Of a stretch of 25,805 bases of DNA, positions 7,318-14,428 are shown in pieces (positions within the stretch are counted from its first letter, which is position 1; each line of letters opens with the position of its first letter). The stretch is from an uncultured Lachnospiraceae bacterium. Its GTDB lineage: Bacteria > Bacillota > Clostridia > Lachnospirales > Lachnospiraceae. Under the pieces are notes generated by a model that made no database searches, was not told the origin of the DNA, and worked only from the letters and a program-made list of their open reading frames with translations. Made by a program: the position numbers and the translations under genes. Location: assembly GCA_905236545.1 (NCBI GenBank), contig CAJOQO010000074.1, forward strand, positions 1-25,805, written 5' to 3'.

Positions 7318-8763
7318 TTACCTTCCGCAGAACTTCAGAAGATCCGCTTCCGTTGTATTCTCATCTATGATGATCAGCTCGGTGCCGGTGAAACGGGCAA
7401 AGTTCGCGATGTCTTCCTTCGTGAGTGCTGTGGAGACAACAGAATGATGTGCGCCGCCTGCATAGCACCATGCAGCGGTTCCGATCCTGAAGTTTGGCTT
7501 ATGGCGGTACATGATCCGCGCGACCGGGAGCTTCGGCATCTCCTTCGGCTGCTTCACAAGCTCAATATCCGCGCAGATAATCCGGAAATGATCTCCCATA
7601 TCGACCATTGTCACCTGGATCGCGTCGCCGGTGACTCCGTCAAAGATCAGTCTGGCAGGATCTTCCTTATTGCCGATCCCGAGCGGGATCACATCGATCA
7701 CAGGTTTGGTCGACGCAAAGGAAACAGGAACCTCCAGCATATGGGCCGCAAGCTCCAGCTCATTTCCCTCGGTCAGATCATAGGTATAGTCCTCGATGAA
7801 GCCTGTGCTTCCTTCTCTCTTTTCAGCCATCTTCATCAGAACAGCGGAGAACGCCGCAATCTTGTAGTCTCCCTCCGGACCGAATCCGATCCCCTTGCCC
7901 ATCAGGTTCTGGCAGGCGATGCCGGGAAGCTGCTTCAGGCCGTACAGATCCTGGAAGGTGTCCGTAAATGCGCCGATTCCCCTCTCATCCAGGAACCGGT
8001 CGAGCGCCACCTCATATTTTGCCTGTTCCCGGACCGCATCGACACGGTCTGTCTTCATGGTATATTTTGAAGTATACTCCGCCATCTTCCGGTCGATCTC
8101 TTCCTCAGTAACCGAATTGACGATCTTCACGAGATCACCCAGTGCATAGTAATTGGTCTCCCATCCGAAGCAGATCTGGGATTCCACGCGGTCGCCATCC
8201 GTAACCGCCACCTCGCGCATATTATTTCCGAACGCGGCAACCTTCAGCTGCCTGGAGAACGCGATCGCCTTCGCGACCTCGGCAAACTTGCGGATATCCG
8301 ACACGACATCCGCATGCTTATAGTATCCTGCCACAACCTGATGGGCGATTCCCATGCGGGCAAGGATGAATCCATATTCTCTGTCGCCATGGGCTGCCTG
8401 GTTCAGGTTCATGAAGTCCATATCGATCGAATCATACGGAAGAGATTCATTCGCCTGTGTGTGAAGGTGAAGAAGGGGCTTTCTGAGAATCTGAAGGCCC
8501 TTGATCCACATCTTTGCGGGGGAGAAGGTATGCATCCAGGTGATGACGCCGACACAGTCATCATCGTTTTCCACCTTTCTCATGTCTTCAATGCAGATTT
8601 CGGAAGTCTCTACCGTCGGGAGAAGCTCCACACTGGCCACGTCCCCGATCTTCTCATCAAGGAAGGACGCCATCCTCTTCGCATCTTCCGCAACCTGCTT
8701 CAGGCATTCCGCACCATACAGATCCTGGCTGCCAACTACAAAATACAACTTCGCTTTATCCAT
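7318..8763 (-). CDS. araA: L-arabinose isomerase
   Basis: A 481-residue isomerase (EC 5.3.1.4) that converts L-arabinose to L-ribulose in the first step of arabinose use. It opens with FVVGSQDLYG, the family signature. The four metal-site residues are visible: Glu297 (GFGPEGDYK), Glu324 (GFIEDYTYDL), His341 (AAHMLEV) and the GGAHHS histidines at 439-440. Length is slightly below the usual 490-500. The ATG at 8763 has GAGGT upstream and matches the family N-terminus. The frame is open for another 44 codons upstream, but these cover the promoter and are not coding. araB and araD are not adjacent in this window. The promoter and half-sites at 8809-8870 suggest repression in the absence of sugar. 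Confidence 0.95.
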   Translation of the reverse strand: MDKAKLYFVVGSQDLYGAECLKQVAEDAKRMASFLDEKIGDVASVELLPTVETSEICIEDMRKVENDDDCVGVITWMHTFSPAKMWIKGLQILRKPLLHLHTQANESLPYDSIDMDFMNLNQAAHGDREYGFILARMGIAHQVVAGYYKHADVVSDIRKFAEVAKAIAFSRQLKVAAFGNNMREVAVTDGDRVESQICFGWETNYYALGDLVKIVNSVTEEEIDRKMAEYTSKYTMKTDRVDAVREQAKYEVALDRFLDERGIGAFTDTFQDLYGLKQLPGIACQNLMGKGIGFGPEGDYKIAAFSAVLMKMAEKREGSTGFIEDYTYDLTEGNELELAAHMLEVPVSFASTKPVIDVIPLGIGNKEDPARLIFDGVTGDAIQVTMVDMGDHFRIICADIELVKQPKEMPKLPVARIMYRHKPNFRIGTAAWCYAGGAHHSVVSTALTKEDIANFARFTGTELIIIDENTTEADLLKFCGR

Positions 8764-8808
8764 CTTCTGACCTCGATTCTGATCCGTTGGGTTGTTTGAT
8801 ACATTTAT

Positions 8809-8837
8809 ATTGTATTGAGATAAGTCGTATTTGTAAA
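8809..8837 (-). promoter_or_regulatory. Sigma-A promoter of araA
   Basis: On the minus strand TTTACA (8832-8837) and TACAAT (8809-8814) are separated by 17 bases. Each differs from consensus at one position. The leader would be about 40 nt long. Confidence 0.8.
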
Positions 8838-8870
8838 CCGTACAACTTAAATTTCTACAAATAAGTTGTA
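8821..8870. promoter_or_regulatory. Candidate repressor operator: three half-sites over the araA promoter
   Basis: Three copies of one 9-mer occur in alternating orientation: taagtcgta (8821-8829), tacaactta (8841-8849) and taagttgta (8862-8870). The outer copies are in the same orientation and the middle copy is inverted. The centres are 20 and 21 bp apart, about two helical turns. The first copy lies in the promoter spacer and the other two just upstream of the -35 box. This arrangement suits a dimeric repressor such as an AraR-like GntR/LacI protein, although the spacing does not fit the published AraR box as I recall it. Confidence 0.55.
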
Positions 8871-8891
8871 TGCAAAAGCCCCTGAAACGGC

Positions 8892-10649
8892 TCACTGCAG
8901 CAGAATCGAACGAAGCGCCTGCGGATCAGCGACAATATGATCCGCTCCGTTTTCCCTTAACTCCTCAAGGCTTCCGTAACCGTACAAAACTCCGGCCGAG
9001 GCGCATCCGGCTTCCTTTGCCCCGATGATATCGTATCTGGAATCCCCCACCATGATCACATCCGCCGCGGTCAGTTCCAGATCCCGCAGCGCTCTTTCGA
9101 TCAGTACGCTCTTCCGGTTGGAGGGATCGTCCGGATCCGGGCCTGCAACCGTATCGAACAATCGAAGGATATCCATATGTGCCAGAATTCTTTCCGTCGT
9201 CTGCTGCGGCTTGGAGGTGACAACCGCGCACCGGATACCCGCCTGCTTCAGATCTGACAAAAGCTTCAGGATGCCGGGATATACCCGGAGGTTATAACAT
9301 TCCCCGGCCAGATAGCATTCACGGTACGCGTCGACCGCCTGTCTGGCTTCCTCCTCGCTCATCTGACAGTATGTCTGGAAGGAGTACATCAGGGACGGTC
9401 CGACAAATTTCCTCAGAACCGCATCCTCCGGTGCCGGATATCCCATCTTCTTCAGCGCGTAACGGACCGAATTCATGATTCCGGGACCGGAATCATTGAT
9501 GGTCCCGTCCAGATCAAACAAAACGGCGCGCCACTTCCCGGAAGCGGTTCCGGAAAAAGCGATCCTCCGGAGGAGTTCATCGCTGACGGCAAACGGTGCC
9601 TTCGCGCGTTTTGAGGGATTCGGGATCACCTCCCGGCAGCTCTGTTCCAGCGCGGAAAGCAGCTCCTCTTCAGAAGCCTCCGGACCCCCGCAGCAGGCAA
9701 GGTATGTTCTGCTGAAATCACTGACACCGGAGAATCCTGAAAGCTTCAGGATATGGGAGACCTCCTCCGGATCCGCCTCACTGAGGTATCCTGCCATGAA
9801 ATAGCAGACCGCATTGCCATGCGGAACATTCAGGCGGCAGGTAAGCGCATAGCTCAGCGCATGCGGAAGGCTGGTTCCCGTATGCGCGATTGCCATGCCT
9901 CCCAGCATCGCGGCGCGCATCATAGCCGCATAGTCCCCGTCTTCCGCCTCCTTCTCTCCTTTCAGAACACAAAGGCAGCGGCTCCACTCCTTCATCCCGC
10001 TTTCGGCAATCATACGGCTGAGCGGAGTGGCGTCCGCGTTCAGGAAGCTTTCATACAGATGGGAAAGCGCGTCGAATGCGGTATTGCACAGAACCTTCCT
10101 CCCTGCGAAGCGAAGGTACTTTCCGTCGATCAAAGACAGGGCAGGAAAGATCTTATGCGGGATCGATCCCTTTACTCCCTTAGCGTCATTGGTCAGCACG
10201 GATACCGCTGTCACTTCCGATCCGGTTCCGCAGGTTGTCGGGATACATACCACCGGGACGGTGCTGCTGTCCGTTCCCGGTTGATAGAGATACGCTCTGT
10301 CTTCTTCTGCATGGCGGATCATCAGAGCGACCGCTTTTGCGGCATCCATCGCGGACCCGCCCCCCGCTCCGATCACAAAGTCCGCCTGTTCCCTCAGCCC
10401 CAGATCCCTGGCTTCCATCACCGTCGTTACAGAAGGATTCTCCTCCACCTCATGAAACCAGGCATGCCCGATCCCGGCCTCCTCCAGCGCAGCGCAGATA
10501 TCGTCATAGACGCCGCACGCTTTCGCGCTGCGGCGGCCTGTCACGATCAGCGCCTTCTTTCCAAACCCTTTCAGCCCGGAAGCGTGTTTTCTGACTGCTT
10601 CCCTGCCGGATATCACCTTCACCGGCATATAGAATCTCTCTTCTGTCAT
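8892..10649 (-). CDS. Iron-containing alcohol dehydrogenase fused to a HAD-family phosphatase
   Basis: A 585-residue bifunctional protein. Residues 1-365 are a group III iron-containing alcohol dehydrogenase: GGGSAMDAAK (96-105) for NAD(P) binding, IPTTCGTGSEVT (136-147), and metal ligands Asp193 and His197 (AFDALSHLYE), His263 (LPHALSYAL) and His277 (VPHGNA). After a linker of only 6-8 residues, 374-585 form a phosphoglycolate-phosphatase-like HAD domain: DLDGT (379-383, nucleophile Asp379), TSK (478-480), Lys513 and GDSRYD (535-540). All catalytic residues look intact in both halves. The ATG overlaps the hydE stop (10646-10649, ATGA) with GGGAGG six bases upstream, so it belongs to the same transcript. 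The substrate is unknown; together the domains could dephosphorylate and then reduce or oxidise one metabolite. Confidence 0.88.
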   Translation of the reverse strand: MTEERFYMPVKVISGREAVRKHASGLKGFGKKALIVTGRRSAKACGVYDDICAALEEAGIGHAWFHEVEENPSVTTVMEARDLGLREQADFVIGAGGGSAMDAAKAVALMIRHAEEDRAYLYQPGTDSSTVPVVCIPTTCGTGSEVTAVSVLTNDAKGVKGSIPHKIFPALSLIDGKYLRFAGRKVLCNTAFDALSHLYESFLNADATPLSRMIAESGMKEWSRCLCVLKGEKEAEDGDYAAMMRAAMLGGMAIAHTGTSLPHALSYALTCRLNVPHGNAVCYFMAGYLSEADPEEVSHILKLSGFSGVSDFSRTYLACCGGPEASEEELLSALEQSCREVIPNPSKRAKAPFAVSDELLRRIAFSGTASGKWRAVLFDLDGTINDSGPGIMNSVRYALKKMGYPAPEDAVLRKFVGPSLMYSFQTYCQMSEEEARQAVDAYRECYLAGECYNLRVYPGILKLLSDLKQAGIRCAVVTSKPQQTTERILAHMDILRLFDTVAGPDPDDPSNRKSVLIERALRDLELTAADVIMVGDSRYDIIGAKEAGCASAGVLYGYGSLEELRENGADHIVADPQALRSILLQ

Positions 10650-11707
10650 TGCATTCCTCCCATTCCGCACCAGTCCCCGCGGCTGACCTTCACCTCGTAT
10701 CCGATCCCGGCGATTCTCATTTCCATACAATGCCTGCATTCCGCCGCCTCGTCCCCCGTACAGATCTTACCGTCATAGAGCAGGTATTTGCCGCGTACGC
10801 CGGACGGAGACAGATTGGGCATGACCACATTGGCTCCCGCGAGGATCCCCTTCTCCCTTCCGCGCGGATCGATCGTTCCCAGCGCTGTCGTTGCGGGGAG
10901 CAGTACCATCGGAAGCATCAGGCGGATGACCGACAGCAGATGAAGCGTATCGGCAACCGTTCCGCTCTTCTCTTTCGCGAACGGGGTATCCCTGTGCGGG
11001 ATAAACGGACCGATCCCGACCATGTGAGGCTGAAACGCAGCCATATAGTACAGATCGTCCAGAATATGGTCCGGCGTCTGTCCGGGGGATCCGACCATGA
11101 TCCCGCAGCCGACCTGGTATCCGATTTCCTTCAGGTCATCAAGGCACCTCTTCCTGTTTTCAATCGAAAGCTCCGGCGGATGCAGATACCTGTAATGCGC
11201 CGGATCAGAGGTTTCCTGCCTGAGCAGGTAACGGTCCGCCCCCGCCTGAAAATACCGCAGATAGCTTTCCCGTGTCTTTTCCCCGACCGAGAGCGTGACA
11301 GCACAGTCCGGGTGTCTGTCTTTGATTCCGGCCACCAGGCGGCACAGATCGTCGTCCCGGTAAAAAGGATCCTCGCCGCTTTGCAGAACGATGGTGCGGA
11401 ATCCCAGCTCATAACCCTGGTCGGCGCAGGCAAGGATCTCTTCCGCACTCAGCCGGTATCTCTGCGCCCGGGAGTTGGAACGTCTGAGCCCGCAATAGTA
11501 ACAGTCATTCCTGCAATAGCTGCTGAACTCGATCAGTCCGCGCAGAAAAACAGCCTTCCGGTAATAAAGCGAGCAGACCTCACAGGCCTGCCGGAAAAGA
11601 AATGTCTCTTCTTCCTCCGTCATGCTCTGCAGGAGGATGCGCATCTCCTCGCGCGCAAGCGTTTTCTCTTTCCGGAGAATCCGGATTCGTTCCATATTGG
11701 ATGTCAT
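10646..11707 (-). CDS. hydE: [FeFe]-hydrogenase maturase HydE (radical SAM)
   Basis: A 353-residue radical SAM enzyme. The CX3CX2C site is Cys65, Cys69 and Cys72 (YCRNDCYYCGLRR), exactly the HydE form. GEDPFY, LRQET, GCGIMVGSPGQT, GPFIPHRDTPF and MPNLSP are HydE landmarks. The optional second cluster site is also kept as Cys316, Cys324 and Cys327 (CTGDEAAECRHC), with the same 8 and 3 spacing as in Thermotoga HydE. In known systems HydE acts on the Fe(CO)2(CN)-cysteine complex made by HydG and helps form the azadithiolate-bridged diiron unit. hydG is not in this window. The gene follows hydF by 60 bp and is translationally coupled to the dehydrogenase-phosphatase downstream. GGAAGG lies about 10 bases before the start. 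Confidence 0.93.
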   Translation of the reverse strand: MTSNMERIRILRKEKTLAREEMRILLQSMTEEEETFLFRQACEVCSLYYRKAVFLRGLIEFSSYCRNDCYYCGLRRSNSRAQRYRLSAEEILACADQGYELGFRTIVLQSGEDPFYRDDDLCRLVAGIKDRHPDCAVTLSVGEKTRESYLRYFQAGADRYLLRQETSDPAHYRYLHPPELSIENRKRCLDDLKEIGYQVGCGIMVGSPGQTPDHILDDLYYMAAFQPHMVGIGPFIPHRDTPFAKEKSGTVADTLHLLSVIRLMLPMVLLPATTALGTIDPRGREKGILAGANVVMPNLSPSGVRGKYLLYDGKICTGDEAAECRHCMEMRIAGIGYEVKVSRGDWCGMGGMQ

Positions 11708-11753
11708 GGTTCCAGTTCCTTCCTGACATGATCCAGAACAAAGCTGCCGGGGG

Positions 11754-11776
11754 AAACACTGACAGAATCAGTGTTT
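11754..11776 (-). other. Hairpin overlapping the hydF stop codon
   Basis: aaacactga (11754-11762) and tcagtgttt (11768-11776) form a perfect 9-bp stem with a 5-nt loop. The right arm contains the hydF stop codon. On the minus strand the stem ends TTTCCCCC, too few T residues for full termination. A partial terminator or an mRNA processing or stability element between hydF and hydE is possible. Confidence 0.45.
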
Positions 11777-12997
11777 TCTCAGATTTCCGCACTCAGGGAC
11801 CGGCCTCAGGGCGCGATCCAGAATCCCATGTACCATGGCAATCACCATTCCGTAATTGGTGATCGGGATTCCTTTCGAAAAAGCCTGTGCATTCCTGGCC
11901 TGAACCTCGCGTTCATTCAGCATGCAGGAGCCGCAGTGGATGATCACCCTGTAGGGCGTGAGATCTTCCGGGAAGGAAAGGCCGGACGAGGTTTCAATGA
12001 CAGGATTCTTTCCGGTATACTCCCGGATCCACCGGGGCAGCTTTACCGTTCCGATGTCTCCGCACTGCCTGTGATGCGTACAGCCCTCCGCGATCAGGAT
12101 CCGGTCGCCGTCCCGGATGGTCCTAAGCGCCTTAACACCCTCCAGCTGCTGCAAAAGGACTCCCTTGTACCGTGCCATCAGGATCGAGAAGGAGGTCATC
12201 GGAATCTCATCCGGGACGACCCTGGACACATGTCCGAATGCCTGGCTGTCTGTAATGACAAGGGAGCATCTGCCCTGCAGACTTCCCAGGGCGGATTCCA
12301 GCTCATTTTCCCGGACGCAGAGAACCTGCGCCCCATGATCCAGAAGATCCCGGAGAACCTGCTGCTGAGGAAGGATCAGCCTTCCTTTCGGAGCGGATTC
12401 ATCAATCGGAATCACAAGGATCACCAGATCAAGAGGATGCACAAGATCTCCTGCCAGAGGCCTTTCCCCGTCGTCCTGCCGCCTGCGCGCAGTCTGCCCG
12501 ATCAGCTCCCTCAGAGAAGGTATGTTCTCTCCTGTCACCGCGCTGACATGGATCTCACGGATCAAGGGGTCTCCGATCGTCCTGCTTCTGAGCTCCTGCG
12601 GGATAAGATCCGTTTTGTTCCACACCAGGATACAGGGGATACGGGCCTCCCGGAACAGGCCGAGAAGCTCCTCGTCGGCTTTGGCAAGGCCCCGGGGTTC
12701 ATCCACGACAAGAACCGCAAGATCCGTTCTCCGGAGGATCTCTTTGGTTCTGCTGACCCTGCGTGTTCCCAGATATCCTTCGTCATCATATCCCGGCGTA
12801 TCCGTGATGACAACCGGGCCTGCCGGAAGAATCTCCATCGACCTGGATACCGGGTCCGTCGTAGTTCCGGGAACATCGGACACAACCGACATCTGCTGGG
12901 AGGTCAGCGCATTGACAAGGCTTGATTTCCCTGCGTTGCGGCAGCCGAAGAAGCCGATATGAAGCCTCACGCTTCGGGGAGCGTCATTCATGCTCAT
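11768..12997 (-). CDS. hydF: [FeFe]-hydrogenase maturation GTPase HydF
   Basis: A 409-residue protein with the three HydF parts. The GTPase domain has a P loop GCRNAGKS (18-25), TTTDP (45-49), DTPGYDDEG (66-74) and NKTD (127-130). A dimerisation domain (about 180-295) follows. The C-terminal FeS domain carries Cys306, His308, His354, Cys355 and Cys358, the CxH...HCxxC pattern that binds the [4Fe-4S] cluster. In known systems HydF is the scaffold on which the diiron subcluster is held before transfer to the hydrogenase. AGAGG lies 8 bases before the ATG at 12997; a second ATG at 12991 would also work. The gene sits between the second nitrogenase-like pair and hydE. Confidence 0.94.
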   Translation of the reverse strand: MSMNDAPRSVRLHIGFFGCRNAGKSSLVNALTSQQMSVVSDVPGTTTDPVSRSMEILPAGPVVITDTPGYDDEGYLGTRRVSRTKEILRRTDLAVLVVDEPRGLAKADEELLGLFREARIPCILVWNKTDLIPQELRSRTIGDPLIREIHVSAVTGENIPSLRELIGQTARRRQDDGERPLAGDLVHPLDLVILVIPIDESAPKGRLILPQQQVLRDLLDHGAQVLCVRENELESALGSLQGRCSLVITDSQAFGHVSRVVPDEIPMTSFSILMARYKGVLLQQLEGVKALRTIRDGDRILIAEGCTHHRQCGDIGTVKLPRWIREYTGKNPVIETSSGLSFPEDLTPYRVIIHCGSCMLNEREVQARNAQAFSKGIPITNYGMVIAMVHGILDRALRPVPECGNLRKH

Positions 12998-13052
12998 GTT
13001 GTATTCCTCTCATCTCATTTTTCTGATCGACCTGTCTGCTCCGAAAGATACC

Positions 13053-13070
13053 TGAGCGCTGCAGCGCTCA
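13053..13070. other. 18-bp perfect palindrome between the NifK-like gene and hydF
   Basis: tgagcgctgcagcgctca lies in the 132-bp gap and can form a GC-rich 7-bp stem with a TGCA loop. No T run follows on either strand. It could be a regulator site for a promoter in front of hydF or an intercistronic mRNA hairpin. I could not find a convincing -35/-10 pair in this gap. Confidence 0.4.
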
Positions 13071-13129
13071 AAGCCGCGTGCGGCGTACTGCGATCCGTCA
13101 AAGGCTCTATGGAAGCGTTATCCGGTTTC

Positions 13130-14347
13130 TCACAGAAACATCCTGCCGGACAGCGCGAAATGAGGAAGCTCCTCGAACCGGCAGCCGTCACGGCACGCCT
13201 CCCGCAGCATGGGATCGGCGGTTACACGGTCATACCCTCCGAGAACCCTGCGGATCTGTTCCTCTCCCTTTGGACAGACGGTATCCTCCGGGATGAGTCC
13301 TCTGACGGTTTCCGTCAGGGGAATGAGATCGCAGTTCTCTCCCTCCTCCAGGATCCGTGCCGCCGCCAGGGAGCCCATCATGACCGGCTCTCCCGCGAAG
13401 CAGCCCGCGCCGCATGCTGCTTTCCTTTCCAGGGCGTTCTGCGCAAGGATCCCGGCGTAAGGAACACAGCTTTCCCCTTGCGCGGCGCATTGCCTCACAG
13501 ACCTGAACAGAACATCGGCAAAACCGCCCGCGGGAATCCCCGCCGTATAGGGAATCCCGAATCGCTCCTCCATCCACCGGGCCGCATAGATGCCGGTGGA
13601 TGAGACAACGAGATTCACCTCCGCGCTCAGAGCGTTCTTCAGATTCTCCAGACGGTCGTTCATCGCCCATACGCTGACAACCTCGAAGCCCTCCGCCTCT
13701 AACCGTTTCCGGAGACGATCCGGCTCCCCCTTCCGGGTAAAGTCGAGCGGCGTCATTCCGAGAATGTTGACGCGGACAGGACGGTAAGCCTTCTTTCCGA
13801 TGCCGCTGTCAGGATTTCGCGCCGCCCCGCAGGAAGTCCGCCCGGCCGGCTTTCCGTTCGCCGGCGCCTCTTCAGACGTCCGTTTCGAAAACAGCATCCT
13901 TGCCAGATTGAAAAACGCCAGCCCCGCTCCCCTCGTATAGTCATGCATTGCATTGGTTTCCACATGAAAGGCAGGAATCCCTGTCCGCTCCATGATCTTC
14001 GCGCAGATCGCGTGAAAGTCGGTTCCGATCAGCCACGGCACGGGAGAATTCGCGATCGCGATAAATGCGGGAGCGTATGCCTGTGCAGCGCTGACAGTGT
14101 CGTCAATCAGCTTTGCGTCATTTCCCGTGATCGCATCCATCTGAGTCAGTCCGGAAAGAAAGATCAGGCTCTCCCTCTGCGTCCATCGGATCTCATCGTG
14201 CGTGTTGAAGGTTGAATTGCAGCCGGAGGGATCATGCATGATCACCATCCCGCCAAGCTCATACAGGGCAGAGCATACCCCCGAGACATCTCCCGTATAG
14301 ACCGGGAGCTTCCACCATGCCTGTGATTTCCAGCGATCTTCCGCCAT
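13130..14347 (-). CDS. Nitrogenase component 1-type protein, NifK-like (second pair)
   Basis: A 405-residue member of the nitrogenase component 1 fold. The text SGVCSALYELGGMVIMHDPSG, then CNSTFNTHDEIRW, then FLSGLTQMDAITGNDAKL and SPVPWLIGTDF corresponds step by step to NifK. It also matches the C-terminal half of the fused protein at 21159-23786 (SGAVSVCYALGG, DAGGCAGN, FSAGLRDMDAILGRDDLL, TPVPAVIGTDL; ends HFALSGR versus HFAVSGQ). Of NifK's three P-cluster cysteines only the middle one is kept, as Cys43; the equivalents of Cys70 and Cys153 are missing. A hydrophilic insert (about 156-188) separates two Rossmann-like halves. It follows the NifD-like gene by 81 bp and presumably forms its heteromeric partner. 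The substrate or cofactor is unknown. Confidence 0.85.
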   Translation of the reverse strand: MAEDRWKSQAWWKLPVYTGDVSGVCSALYELGGMVIMHDPSGCNSTFNTHDEIRWTQRESLIFLSGLTQMDAITGNDAKLIDDTVSAAQAYAPAFIAIANSPVPWLIGTDFHAICAKIMERTGIPAFHVETNAMHDYTRGAGLAFFNLARMLFSKRTSEEAPANGKPAGRTSCGAARNPDSGIGKKAYRPVRVNILGMTPLDFTRKGEPDRLRKRLEAEGFEVVSVWAMNDRLENLKNALSAEVNLVVSSTGIYAARWMEERFGIPYTAGIPAGGFADVLFRSVRQCAAQGESCVPYAGILAQNALERKAACGAGCFAGEPVMMGSLAAARILEEGENCDLIPLTETVRGLIPEDTVCPKGEEQIRRVLGGYDRVTADPMLREACRDGCRFEELPHFALSGRMFL

Positions 14348-14366
14348 TTTCTATCCCTTCTCCCTG

Positions 14367-14382
14367 GTGTAGCACGTTCTGA
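14367..14382. repeat. 16-mer shared with the promoter region of the operon
   Basis: gtgtagcacgttctga differs at one base from gtgtagcacattctga at 24792-24807. This copy lies in the gap between the second NifD-like and NifK-like genes, 20-35 bp before the NifK-like start. It may be a shared regulator site or chance. Confidence 0.3.
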
Positions 14383-14428
14383 TGAACCTGCCATTCTGCC
14401 TGCCCGGAAAGCCGCATCACTGCAAAAG

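Noticed and set aside
8821..8850. Classical AraR box
   Set aside because: TTGTAAACCGTACAA resembles it, but the half-sites are three bases too far apart compared with the box I know. The repeated 9-mers explain the sequence better.
8877..8892. Terminator after the dehydrogenase-phosphatase gene
   Set aside because: On the minus strand AGCC and GGCT could pair before TTTT, but the stem is only 4-5 bp with an 8-nt loop, too weak to call.
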